A DNA stretch of 8,078 bases, from contig QMQA01000043.1 in assembly GCA_003648845.1 (NCBI GenBank), positions 1 through 8,078 of the forward strand, in the 5' to 3' direction. Below the pieces are notes generated by a model that made no database searches, had not been told where the DNA came from, and was given only the letters and a program-made list of their open reading frames with translations. The first letter of the stretch is position 1, and the number at the start of each line of letters is the position of its first letter. The position numbers and the translations under genes were made by a program. The DNA is from Candidatus Aerophobota bacterium. GTDB lineage: Bacteria; Aerophobota; Aerophobia; Aerophobales; B3-G15. Positions 1 through 6,869 of this stretch are shown one piece after another.

Positions 1-1
1 A

Positions 2-280
2 CCAAAACTTTTGATTCTTGATGAACCTGATTCAGGACTTGATATAGTGGTATATAATGAATTATACGAGCTTTTGGATGCCATAAGAAATGAGACTCAC
101 TCCTCCATTCTTTTAATTACCCACCGTGAGGAGGCAGGAGAAGTGGCTGACGAGGGAACCCTCCTCTGGGAAGGAAAAGTAAAAGCAAAAGGAACTTTCA
201 AGGAGATAATGAAAAAATACTGTGAGCTTGCTGGCAGGAAAATAAAATGTCAAAGAATTCCTTGCCCTACGAAATATTAG
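2..280 (+). CDS. sufC: SufC/SmsC-like Fe-S assembly ATPase, 3' part only
   Basis: ABC-type ATPase of the SUF/SMS iron-sulfur assembly family, cut by the left window edge. The reading frame is open from base 2, so the first ATG inside the window (base 11) is internal. Visible parts are the Walker B and D-loop region (LLILDEPDSGLD, with the catalytic Glu) and the switch histidine in LLITHREE. The Walker A and signature motifs must lie upstream. DSGLD followed by THREE resembles SufC more than a transport ATPase, and the next gene is a SufB relative, its expected partner: the ATPase drives conformational change in the SufB scaffold in the cytoplasm. The C-terminal tail carries three cysteines (C-x8-C-x4-C), the last two encoded in the 34-nt overlap with the next gene. 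The minimal SMS-type name smsC would also fit. Family assignment is firm from context; substrate specificity is inferred. Confidence 0.85.
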   Translation, partial: PKLLILDEPDSGLDIVVYNELYELLDAIRNETHSSILLITHREEAGEVADEGTLLWEGKVKAKGTFKEIMKKYCELAGRKIKCQRIPCPTKY

Positions 281-1194
281 AAAGTGCCCGTCTTGTTGGA
301 TTTGATGTTGAAACTATGGTAAAAGAAGAAACCCCTAAATTTTTCTTGAATTACAACCGGATAGTGGGAGTTAAGGAAGTTGAAGGATTAATTCTTGCTG
401 GAAGAGAACTGGAGAATGGAGTAATGGCTGATTTTATTGTTACTTCCGGAAAAAAAATCAAAACCCCGGTACATCTTTGCTTTGGAGTAGTTGAAGAGGA
501 GGGAACTCAGGAGATAGTCCCTCGATTTATCATAGATGATGGAGCGCAGGTTCTTGTGCTTGCTCATTGTAGCTTCCCAAAAGCACGCAATTTAACTCAC
601 AGAATGCAGGCTGAGATTATTCTTGGAAAAAACGCTATTTTCCTGTATGAAGAGCGTCACTATCATGGAGAGATGGGAGGAGCAAAGGTTTTCCCTAAGT
701 TTCGGGTTGATGTAGGAGATGGCAGTTTTTTTCAGAGCATCTTTTCTCTAACAAAAGGTAGTGTAGGCCTTCTGTCCATAGATGTTGAGGTATATGCACA
801 CACCGCCTCCAGAATAGAGATTGTAAACAAAGCCTATGGCCGTAGCAGCCAGGACAAAGTCCAAATCAGGGATGCTGTTTTCCTGGAAGGAGAAAATGCA
901 AGAGGGCTTGTTAAATTAAGAGCTGCCGCTTCTCAGGGCGGTGATGTGATTATGATGGGAATAACTGAAGCTAATGCTCCTTATGCCACAGGTCATGTTG
1001 ACTGTAAGGAAATAGTAAAAGGTGAAGGCTCAACAGCTCGTGCTATCCCTATAGTTAGGGTAGGAGATGAAAACGCCAGGGTTACCCACGAAGCTTCAGT
1101 AGGCAAGGTAAACCAGAAACAACTTGATACCCTAATGGCAAGGGGACTTACAGAACAGGAAGCTGTAGACATGATTGTACAGGGGATGTTATGA
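247..1194 (+). CDS. sufB: Minimal SufB/SufD-family Fe-S cluster scaffold (SmsB-like)
   Basis: SufB-type scaffold on which Fe-S clusters are built, working with the ATPase encoded just upstream. At 315 aa it is much shorter than classical SufB (near 490 aa) and matches the compact archaeal or anaerobe type (SmsB). It lacks most of the N-terminal region but keeps the beta-helix core and the C-terminal signature (THEASVGK at 280-287, then GLTEQEAVDMIVQG). The motif GHVDC puts a cysteine at 253. Anchored on the THEA motif without gaps, Ser262 falls where E. coli SufB has the scaffold residue Cys405 (alignment made from memory). A weak AGGA ribosome site precedes ATG 247; starting there overlaps the ATPase gene by 34 nt, which suggests coupling. 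No separate SufD, SufS, SufE or SufU gene is visible here, as expected for a two-component system. Confidence 0.9.
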   Translation: MSKNSLPYEILESARLVGFDVETMVKEETPKFFLNYNRIVGVKEVEGLILAGRELENGVMADFIVTSGKKIKTPVHLCFGVVEEEGTQEIVPRFIIDDGAQVLVLAHCSFPKARNLTHRMQAEIILGKNAIFLYEERHYHGEMGGAKVFPKFRVDVGDGSFFQSIFSLTKGSVGLLSIDVEVYAHTASRIEIVNKAYGRSSQDKVQIRDAVFLEGENARGLVKLRAAASQGGDVIMMGITEANAPYATGHVDCKEIVKGEGSTARAIPIVRVGDENARVTHEASVGKVNQKQLDTLMARGLTEQEAVDMIVQGML

Positions 1195-1469
1195 ATATAG
1201 AGAAAAAAGATTGGGTTCTGGAAAATCGCTACAGGAAACTGATAATGGAGATTCTCAGCAAGGAGGCGAAAACAAAAAAAGAGATTCAGGAAGAGTTCAA
1301 AATAACTCTGCTTCCTTATATCAGCAAATATAAACCAAAAGCTACAATTTCAATTTCTTCTCAGGCCTTAAAAAATCATCTCGGTTTGCTTTTAAGAGAG
1401 GGAATGATAAAGAAAGAAGGAAAGAAATATATTGTGAATGAAGTGAAAAAAATTCCAGATGAATGTTAG
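1191..1469 (+). CDS. Small winged-helix DNA-binding protein coupled to the Fe-S assembly genes
   Basis: A basic 92-aa protein that I cannot assign to a named family. It looks like an ArsR/MarR-like winged helix: a first helix at about 12-23 (RYRKLIMEIL), a second at about 27-36 (TKKEIQEEF), a probable recognition helix at about 56-70 (SSQALKNHLGLLL), and a wing around REGMIKKEGKKYIV (69-82). There is no membrane segment. Its start overlaps the scaffold gene stop as ATGA, and AGGGG in the end of that gene serves as ribosome site, so it is translated together with the Fe-S genes. The only cysteine is the final residue (92), so unlike IscR or SufR it cannot hold a cluster alone. It could be a local regulator of the operon, possibly sensing through a partner. 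That role is inferred from position and fold only. Confidence 0.7.
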   Translation: MNIEKKDWVLENRYRKLIMEILSKEAKTKKEIQEEFKITLLPYISKYKPKATISISSQALKNHLGLLLREGMIKKEGKKYIVNEVKKIPDEC

Positions 1470-2674
1470 AAAAGTTTAACCTCTACCTCCTCCCCCTTCT
1501 CCAGTAGATCCACATTAGCCGGGATTTCTATGTACCCTTCAGCTTCAGACATGCTGGTTATAGCTCCCGATTCTTTAAAAACTGGAACAGCCCATCCTTT
1601 ATCTATTTTTACCGGCAAAAACTGATGTCTTCCCAGGGTGGAGGTTATTCTCCTGGAAAGGGGAGCTTTTATTACAACTTCTCTCTTAGGAGGCAGATGA
1701 GCAAGTCGTCGAAGAAGAGGAACAACAAGTCCATAACCATTTGTAAGGCAGGAGGTGGGGTACCCAGGCATTCCCAGAATCAATTTTCCTTCTATTAAAG
1801 AGGCCAGAGTAGGCTTTCCAGGTTTAACAGCAATGCCATGAAACAAAATCTCTCCCATCTGTAAAACAGCTTCCCGGATCAGGTCTCTTTCCCCTACAGA
1901 ACTGCCTCCGGTAATAATTATTAAATCTCCTGAGAGAGACTTCTTTAATCCTTCAAGGATACTTTTCACATCGTCTTTTAACCTGGGTGCCAAAATTGCC
2001 TCACAACCATTTTCTTCTACCAGAGCTAAGAGAGTGAAAGAGTTTACATCATATATTTTACCTTCTTCCAGAGGCTCACCAGGAGAAGTAATCTCATCAC
2101 CAGAAGATATTATTACTACCCGGGGTTTAACAAAAACCTCCACTCCCCTTTCTCCCAGAGCAGCTAACACTCCCAGTTTGGCTGGAGTTAAGAGATCTCC
2201 CTTAGAGATAACTTTCTGCCCTTTTTTAATATCCTCACCAACAGAAGAAACATTGGCTCCTGGATGAACCGGTCGGTAAAATTTAACCACATTTTCTCCT
2301 TCCTTCTCCGTATCCTCAACCATCACCACAGCGTCTGCTCCCTGTGGAAGAGGTGATCCAGTAGCTATCTGGATACATTCCCCTTCCCTTATCTTTTTTT
2401 TGCTGAACTCACCTGCTGAAATGGAAGCAGTCAATTTCAGTTCGACAGGCCTCATAGCTTTAGCAGGATAAGTATCCTGGGCTTTAACAGCATACCCATC
2501 CATGGCTGCTCTGTCAAAAGGAGGAACATTTATAGGTGCTATCACATCTTTAGCCAGAACTCTTCCATTGGCCTTAACAAGAGGTACCCTCTCTGTTTTA
2601 TCAACTGGATGAAGGTGAGAAAAAAGTATTTTTCTGCACTCTTCCAGAGAAATTAATGATTTTAAAGGCCTCAT
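1466..2674 (-). CDS. moeA: Molybdopterin molybdotransferase MoeA
   Basis: Inserts molybdate (or tungstate) into adenylylated molybdopterin in the last step of molybdenum cofactor synthesis, in the cytoplasm. At 402 aa it is near the usual length (E. coli about 410). Visible motifs are [13 protein letters not shown] (51-63, with Asp59), [15 protein letters not shown] (103-117), SSGDEI (190-195), YDVN (208-211), the MPT-binding GGSSVGERD (256-264), KPGKP (284-288) and GMPGYPTS (301-308), plus a domain IV tail with EGYIEIP (379-385). GMPGYP replaces the more usual LPGNP but keeps both prolines. I chose ATG 2674 because it follows the rnfB stop by 2 nt, has GGAAG upstream, and puts the conserved DRxAMDGYA at its normal place. 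An in-frame ATG at 2734 would add 20 residues encoded inside rnfB. It is the last gene of the run, and its stop overlaps that of the convergent winged-helix gene. Confidence 0.93.
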   Translation of the reverse strand: MRPLKSLISLEECRKILFSHLHPVDKTERVPLVKANGRVLAKDVIAPINVPPFDRAAMDGYAVKAQDTYPAKAMRPVELKLTASISAGEFSKKKIREGECIQIATGSPLPQGADAVVMVEDTEKEGENVVKFYRPVHPGANVSSVGEDIKKGQKVISKGDLLTPAKLGVLAALGERGVEVFVKPRVVIISSGDEITSPGEPLEEGKIYDVNSFTLLALVEENGCEAILAPRLKDDVKSILEGLKKSLSGDLIIITGGSSVGERDLIREAVLQMGEILFHGIAVKPGKPTLASLIEGKLILGMPGYPTSCLTNGYGLVVPLLRRLAHLPPKREVVIKAPLSRRITSTLGRHQFLPVKIDKGWAVPVFKESGAITSMSEAEGYIEIPANVDLLEKGEEVEVKLF

Positions 2675-2676
2675 TT

Positions 2677-3474
2677 TCAACTTTTCACTTCCACTATAGC
2701 ACCAGTTGGGCACACTGTGTAGCAAACTCCACATACCTGACAGTTTACCGGATCAATGTGGGCTAAATTATCTTCCATCCAGCAAGCCTCATAAGGACAG
2801 AATTTCGCACACCGACCACAGGCTATACATGACTTTTCACAGACCTGACGAGCTTTTTTTCCTTTATCCAGGGATGAGCATTTTACCCGATAATTTATAT
2901 CTTCAAGGTTTTCCAGAACTATTATACCGCGAGGACAAACCTCTACACATCTGCCACACCCTGTACAACGTGAAAGGTCAATGTGAGGAAGAAAATCCAC
3001 CATTTTAATAGCATCGAAAGGGCAGATTCTCTGACAATCGCCAAATCCCAGACATCCATAGGAGCAGGCGACATCTGCTCCCATTACAAGATTTGCAGCT
3101 CTACAGGTCTCAACACCCCGATATATGGCTTTCTTTGCTCGCTCAGATACACCAGCTCCGCACCTGACAAAGGCCAGCTTTCTTTCCACTGCTTCTGCTT
3201 CCACCCCCATCAGTTGAGAGATCTTTGCCGCAACCTCACTGCCCCCTACCACACAGGAAGTGGTCGTCGCCTCTCCCTTAACTATTGCCTCTGCAAGAGC
3301 GCGACAGGACGCAAATCCACAGGCTCCACAGTTCGCACCGGGTAGCTCCTCAAATAACTTTTCTATACGGGGATCCTCCTCCACCTTCAATCTACTGTGA
3401 GCAACAGATAACATTACGGCAAAGAAAGCCGCCAGAGCTCCCATGCTCGTTACTGCCAGAAGGATTAAACTCAT
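2677..3474 (-). CDS. rnfB: Rnf complex electron-transfer subunit RnfB
   Basis: Cytoplasmic-facing Fe-S subunit of the Rnf complex, which couples ferredoxin oxidation and NAD+ reduction to Na+ or H+ export. The 265 residues begin with one membrane helix (about 3-25). A 4Fe-4S domain of the RnfB N-terminal type follows, with ligands C49, C52, C57 and C74. The conserved YGCLGFGDC-x3-CPF block lies at 139-153. Ferredoxin-type CxxCxxCxxxCP motifs occur at 170-181, 216-227 and 245-256. There are 25 cysteines in all, enough for about six clusters, like the longer RnfB of clostridia and Thermotogae. The start ATG 3474 has a strong AAGGGAGG ribosome site that runs into the rnfA stop. It lies 11 nt after rnfA and 2 nt before moeA. 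RnfC, D, G and E are not in this window. Confidence 0.95.
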   Translation of the reverse strand: MSLILLAVTSMGALAAFFAVMLSVAHSRLKVEEDPRIEKLFEELPGANCGACGFASCRALAEAIVKGEATTTSCVVGGSEVAAKISQLMGVEAEAVERKLAFVRCGAGVSERAKKAIYRGVETCRAANLVMGADVACSYGCLGFGDCQRICPFDAIKMVDFLPHIDLSRCTGCGRCVEVCPRGIIVLENLEDINYRVKCSSLDKGKKARQVCEKSCIACGRCAKFCPYEACWMEDNLAHIDPVNCQVCGVCYTVCPTGAIVEVKS

Positions 3475-3485
3475 ACTCCCCTCCC

Positions 3486-4070
3486 TTAAGCAGTGCCAAT
3501 AAGTCCTGTAAATCCCATAAAAACGAGAGCAAGAAGGCCAGCTATAATTAAGGTCATTGGAGCACCCTGCAAAGACTTTGGCACTTCCGCGAAATCGAGT
3601 TCTTCTCTAATTGCAGACATTAAAAGCATAACAAAGGTGAAGCCAACTCCTGCTCCAAATCCAAATACTATACTATCAATAAAAGTGTATTTTCTAAGTG
3701 GAATAAAAAGAGCTAAAAACAGAATTGAACAATTGGTCGTTATCAAGGGAAGATAAATTCCAAGGGCTCTGTAAAGGGCTGGATTTGTTTTTTTGACAAA
3801 CATCTCTATTAACTGAACAAGAGAGGCAATAACAAGAATGTCAGATACATACTCCAGAAAAGGAAGATTTAAACCTTTAATAATAAACGTATTAATGGGC
3901 CACACCACAGCTGCAGTAATTGTCATCACAAAAGTTGTAGCAAATCCCATTGCTACTGCTGATTCAACCTTTCCTGTTACTCCCAGAAAAGGACAGATAC
4001 CCAGAAAATAACGAAGGACAAAATTATTTACCAGAACTGCTCCCAGGAAAATTAAGATTAATCTGGTCAT
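3486..4070 (-). CDS. rnfA: Rnf complex membrane subunit RnfA
   Basis: Integral membrane subunit of the Rnf ion-pumping ferredoxin:NAD oxidoreductase. At 194 aa it has the family's usual length and about six hydrophobic segments. The motifs NNFVLRYFLGICPFLGV (15-31) and YLPLITTNC (106-114) hold Cys26 and Cys114. In Rnf and Nqr structures the equivalent cysteines, with two from RnfE, bind a cluster inside the membrane. NNFVL and ITTNC favour RnfA over its paralogue RnfE, and the next gene being rnfB agrees. The stretch after TTNC (SILFLALF) departs from the common AVLG. ATG 4070 follows the pyrG stop by 12 nt, with AAGGAG overlapping that stop. RnfE, required as partner, is not encoded nearby. 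Confidence 0.94.
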   Translation of the reverse strand: MTRLILIFLGAVLVNNFVLRYFLGICPFLGVTGKVESAVAMGFATTFVMTITAAVVWPINTFIIKGLNLPFLEYVSDILVIASLVQLIEMFVKKTNPALYRALGIYLPLITTNCSILFLALFIPLRKYTFIDSIVFGFGAGVGFTFVMLLMSAIREELDFAEVPKSLQGAPMTLIIAGLLALVFMGFTGLIGTA

Positions 4071-4082
4071 CTCTTAACTCCT

Positions 4083-5681
4083 TTACAAAGGTTTTTCCAT
4101 AGCTGCCCTGACAAAATCCCTGAACAGAGGATGAGGAGATTGAGGCTTGGAGTTAAACTCAGGATGAAACTGAGTAGCCACAAACCAGGGATGGTCGGGT
4201 ATCTCTATTATCTCTACCAGATCCTTTTCAGGATATATACCGGCTATTTTTAAACCGGCTTTCTTTAAGATATCTCTGTATTTATTGTTAAACTCGTAAC
4301 GATGCCTGTGTCTTTCATATACCACAGATTTTTGATAAGCCCTACCGCTGAAACTGTCCTTTTCCACTTTACACTCATACTCACCAAGTCTCATTGTCCC
4401 TCCTTTATCCTTAATTCCACGCTGCTCAGGGAGAAGATCAACTACAGGATGAGGCGTATCAGGGTCAAATTCTGTAGAGTTTGCTCCTTCCAGGTGGGCC
4501 ACATTTCGAGCAAATTCAATCGTTGAACATTGCATTCCCAGACATATTCCCAAAAAGGGTATTCTATTTTCCCTGGCAAACTGGATAGCTCTTATCTTGC
4601 CCTCTATACCTCTTGAACCAAACCCTCCAGGAACCAGAATACCCTGAAAGGAGGCAAGTTTTTCCTCTCCTTTCTCAAGTATTTCTTCTGCCTCTATCCA
4701 CTCCAGGCAAACTTTTCCATTATTGACTGCCCCGGCATGAGTGAAAGCCTCAATAATACTCTTATAAGCATCCTTCATCTTAACATATTTCCCCACCACA
4801 GCTATCCTTACTTTCTGTGTAGCGTTATTAATTTTCTCCACCCATCTTGCCCACTCTTTAAGATTTTCTCTTTTTCCCTCTAAATGCAGCTGTTCCATAA
4901 TTTTATCAGTCAGGCCTTCTTTTTCAAACCTTAAAGGTACCTCATATATATTATCAACATCAATAGCCTGAATTACATTTTCTTCCTCAACATTACAAAA
5001 AAGAGATATCTTGCTCCTTACCTCTTTGGTAAGAGGTATTTGAGTGCGACAGAGAATAAAATCGGGCTGGATACCTATCTCTCGAAGTCTACCTACACTA
5101 TGCTGGGTGGGTTTGGTTTTAAGTTCTCCCGCCGAGGCAATATAGGGAACGAGAGTGAGATGTATAAATAAGGTGTTTTCTCTACCCTCTTTCAACCTGA
5201 ACTGCCTTATGGCTTCCAGAAAAGGTAATGATTCTATATCCCCTACCGTCCCACCAACTTCAGCAATAACTATTTCCGCCTTATCCTTCTGGGCCACTTT
5301 TCTTATCCTATCCTGAATTTCACCGGTTATATGAGGAATCACCTGAATGGTTCGTCCCAGATACTCTCCCCTCCTTTCTTTCTCAATTACCGAGCTATAA
5401 ATTTGACCAGCGGTAACATTGTTATATGAGGATAGATCCACACCTACAAACCTTTCATAATGACCAAGGTCAAGATCGGTCTCAGCGCCGTCTCTGGTCA
5501 CAAAAACCTCTCCGTGCTGATAGGGATTCATAGTGCCCGGGTCAACGTTTATATAAGGATCAAATTTCAACATACTCACTTTAAATCCCCTGCTTTTAAG
5601 CAAGGTTCCAATAGAAGCTGAGGCTATACCTTTGCCCAGAGAAGAAAGAACCCCTCCTGTAACAAAAATATACTTGGTCAA
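4083..5681 (-). CDS. pyrG: CTP synthase PyrG
   Basis: Makes CTP from UTP with ATP and glutamine in the cytoplasm. The 532 residues cover both domains at normal length. The synthetase half starts [13 protein letters not shown] (7-19, phosphate-binding Lys17) and continues with [13 protein letters not shown] (39-51) and the run [14 protein letters not shown] through HYERF (56-78). The class I glutamine amidotransferase half has PGGFGSRG, the nucleophile Cys380 in GICLGMQ, and the His506/Glu508 pair in HPEF, so all catalytic residues are present. The start codon is TTG at 5679-5681. It is the only candidate that gives the conserved N-terminus, and AGGGAG lies 8 nt upstream. One base separates it from the ispG stop (TGA-G-TTG), so translation is probably coupled. 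rnfA follows after 12 nt, an unusual neighbour for pyrG. Confidence 0.97.
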   Translation of the reverse strand: MTKYIFVTGGVLSSLGKGIASASIGTLLKSRGFKVSMLKFDPYINVDPGTMNPYQHGEVFVTRDGAETDLDLGHYERFVGVDLSSYNNVTAGQIYSSVIEKERRGEYLGRTIQVIPHITGEIQDRIRKVAQKDKAEIVIAEVGGTVGDIESLPFLEAIRQFRLKEGRENTLFIHLTLVPYIASAGELKTKPTQHSVGRLREIGIQPDFILCRTQIPLTKEVRSKISLFCNVEEENVIQAIDVDNIYEVPLRFEKEGLTDKIMEQLHLEGKRENLKEWARWVEKINNATQKVRIAVVGKYVKMKDAYKSIIEAFTHAGAVNNGKVCLEWIEAEEILEKGEEKLASFQGILVPGGFGSRGIEGKIRAIQFARENRIPFLGICLGMQCSTIEFARNVAHLEGANSTEFDPDTPHPVVDLLPEQRGIKDKGGTMRLGEYECKVEKDSFSGRAYQKSVVYERHRHRYEFNNKYRDILKKAGLKIAGIYPEKDLVEIIEIPDHPWFVATQFHPEFNSKPQSPHPLFRDFVRAAMEKPL

Positions 5682-5682
5682 C

Positions 5683-6777
5683 TCATCTGCTCCCTGAACC
5701 TTGATCCATTTGATGAAGTTCCCTGATTAGAGTGTCAAGCAACTGATCCTTTCTCACCTTATTTAAAAGGCGACCTTTCTTAAACAAAATACCACCCTGC
5801 CTGGTACATGCTATACCAATATCTGCCTCCATAGCCTCTCCTGGACCATTTACTTCACATCCCATAACTGCTACTTTTAATGGAGCGTGTATATTTTTCA
5901 TTGCCTGAAGCACTCCTTCAGCAAGTGAACGGACATCGCCTCTGCTCCGTCCACAGGTAGGACAGGTTATAAGGGTAGGCCCGATGTCCACAAGTTGCAG
6001 ATATTTAAGTATCTCGTAAGCTATCTTAACTTCTTCCACGGAGCTCCCGGTAAGGGAAACACGAATTGTGTCTCCAATACCCTCACTCAATAATGCACCT
6101 ATCCCAACAGCAGATTTGATAATCCCTCCCGGGGGAGGACCGGTGGCAGTTATCCCAAGATGAATGGGATAGGGAATCTTCTCAGCGATTATTTTGTTAG
6201 ATAAAATGGTAACCGGTACCTCGGAAGACTTCAGGGAAACTACTATATCTTCAAACCCGTTCTCTTCCAATAGTTTTATACAGTTAAGAGCGGTATCAAC
6301 CATTCCTTCTGCTATGAGACGAGATCTTTCCTCTTTATTATCTTTAACTGCAGATATTTTTTTCAGAAGATTTTTTGGTAAAGAACCCGAGTTAACTCCT
6401 ATTCGAAGAGGAATTTTATTTTCTCTTGCTTTTTTTGCTACCAGCAGTATTTCACGGGAACTCAGGTTACCCGGGTTAACTCTTACCTTATCTATACCTC
6501 TATCTATAACCTCAAGGGCCAAACGATAATTGAAATGGATATCAGCAACCAAAGGCACATCAACCATCTCTCGGATAAGAGAAATATTTCTTGCTGCTTT
6601 AATATTAGGAATGGCTACTCTCACCAACTTAGCTCCCTCTTCCTGAACCTTTTTTATCTCCCTGACAGTATCCTCCACCTTCAGAGGGTCTGTTTTCACC
6701 ATTCCCTGAACAACAGGCGGAAAACCTCCTCCTATTTTTACTTCTCTAACCTGGATTATTCTGCTTTTCCTTCTCAT
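5683..6777 (-). CDS. ispG: 4-hydroxy-3-methylbut-2-enyl diphosphate synthase IspG (GcpE)
   Basis: Penultimate enzyme of the MEP isoprenoid pathway. It reductively opens MEcPP to HMBPP using a [4Fe-4S] cluster and electrons from ferredoxin or flavodoxin. The 364-aa form is the compact two-domain bacterial type: a TIM barrel with [12 protein letters not shown] (16-27), [13 protein letters not shown] and RVNPGN, then a reductase-like domain. The cluster ligands are Cys272 and Cys275 (CPTCGR), Cys307 ([10 protein letters not shown]) and Glu314. The usual VQSMTNT reads VQGMVKT, a modest variant. ATG 6777 is the only reasonable start, because an in-frame TGA lies just upstream, but no clear Shine-Dalgarno precedes it. 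The gene follows an 80-nt gap with a promoter-like pair and a hairpin, and runs directly into pyrG. Confidence 0.97.
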   Translation of the reverse strand: MRRKSRIIQVREVKIGGGFPPVVQGMVKTDPLKVEDTVREIKKVQEEGAKLVRVAIPNIKAARNISLIREMVDVPLVADIHFNYRLALEVIDRGIDKVRVNPGNLSSREILLVAKKARENKIPLRIGVNSGSLPKNLLKKISAVKDNKEERSRLIAEGMVDTALNCIKLLEENGFEDIVVSLKSSEVPVTILSNKIIAEKIPYPIHLGITATGPPPGGIIKSAVGIGALLSEGIGDTIRVSLTGSSVEEVKIAYEILKYLQLVDIGPTLITCPTCGRSRGDVRSLAEGVLQAMKNIHAPLKVAVMGCEVNGPGEAMEADIGIACTRQGGILFKKGRLLNKVRKDQLLDTLIRELHQMDQGSGSR

Positions 6778-6789
6778 GGTATTTCAACG

Positions 6790-6825
6790 AAAAGGTCAGG
6801 CCTTCTCTACCAAGCCTGACCTTTT
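6790..6825 (-). terminator. 12-bp hairpin between accD and ispG (weak terminator or attenuator)
   Basis: Perfect inverted repeat with 12-bp arms (6790-6801 and 6814-6825; on the - strand AAAAGGTCAGGC and GCCTGACCTTTT) around a 12-nt loop. Read on the - strand, the 3' arm ends in TTTT and then CG, so the U-tract is short. It sits 12 nt before the ispG start, leaving no room for a separate promoter after it. It could end part of the rpsI-accD transcript or act as an attenuator or mRNA-stability element in the ispG leader. The fold is seen directly; its function is inferred. Confidence 0.65.
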
Positions 6826-6841
6826 GTCAACTAAATAGAAA

Positions 6842-6869
6842 ATATTATCTTCCACCCTTAAGAAGTCAA
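6842..6869 (-). promoter_or_regulatory. Candidate sigma-70-type promoter for ispG-pyrG-rnfAB-moeA
   Basis: On the - strand TTGACT (6864-6869, five of six consensus bases) is followed after 16 nt by TAATAT (6842-6847, four of six). The -35 box lies in the last codons of accD. Transcription would begin near 6835 and give a leader of about 57 nt containing the 12-bp hairpin. The location in the only sizeable gap of the - strand run supports it, but AT-rich sequence yields such matches by chance. Confidence 0.4.

Noticed and set aside
1440..1480. Possible bidirectional terminator at the convergent stops
   Set aside because: Only 4-bp stems can be drawn (for example GTTA/TAAC), too weak to support a terminator.
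2034..2267. Open frames on the strand opposite moeA, rnfB, rnfA, pyrG, ispG, accD and rpsI
   Set aside because: They lie wholly or almost wholly against well-recognised genes, have low-complexity or proline/serine-rich translations, and show no family motifs.
2394..2401. Run of eight A on the coding strand of moeA, possible slippage site
   Set aside because: It encodes consecutive lysines in an AT-rich gene, the frame continues normally on both sides, and no alternative product is evident.
2675..2734. 20-residue N-terminal extension of moeA starting inside rnfB
   Set aside because: The extension reads rnfB codons in another frame. ATG 2674 has a better ribosome site and matches the normal MoeA N-terminus.
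5019..5038. Perfect 8-bp inverted repeat with a 4-nt loop inside pyrG
   Set aside because: It lies in conserved coding sequence of PyrG with no T-run, so it most likely follows from codon choice.
6465..6481. Near-palindrome around CCCGGG inside ispG
   Set aside because: It encodes the conserved RVNPGN motif and is one base short of symmetry; no operator role is needed.
6796..6855. Possible 19-codon leader peptide (GTG start) before ispG, ending within the hairpin
   Set aside because: No Shine-Dalgarno at a workable distance, a weak start codon, and no run of a regulatory amino acid. It is probably chance.
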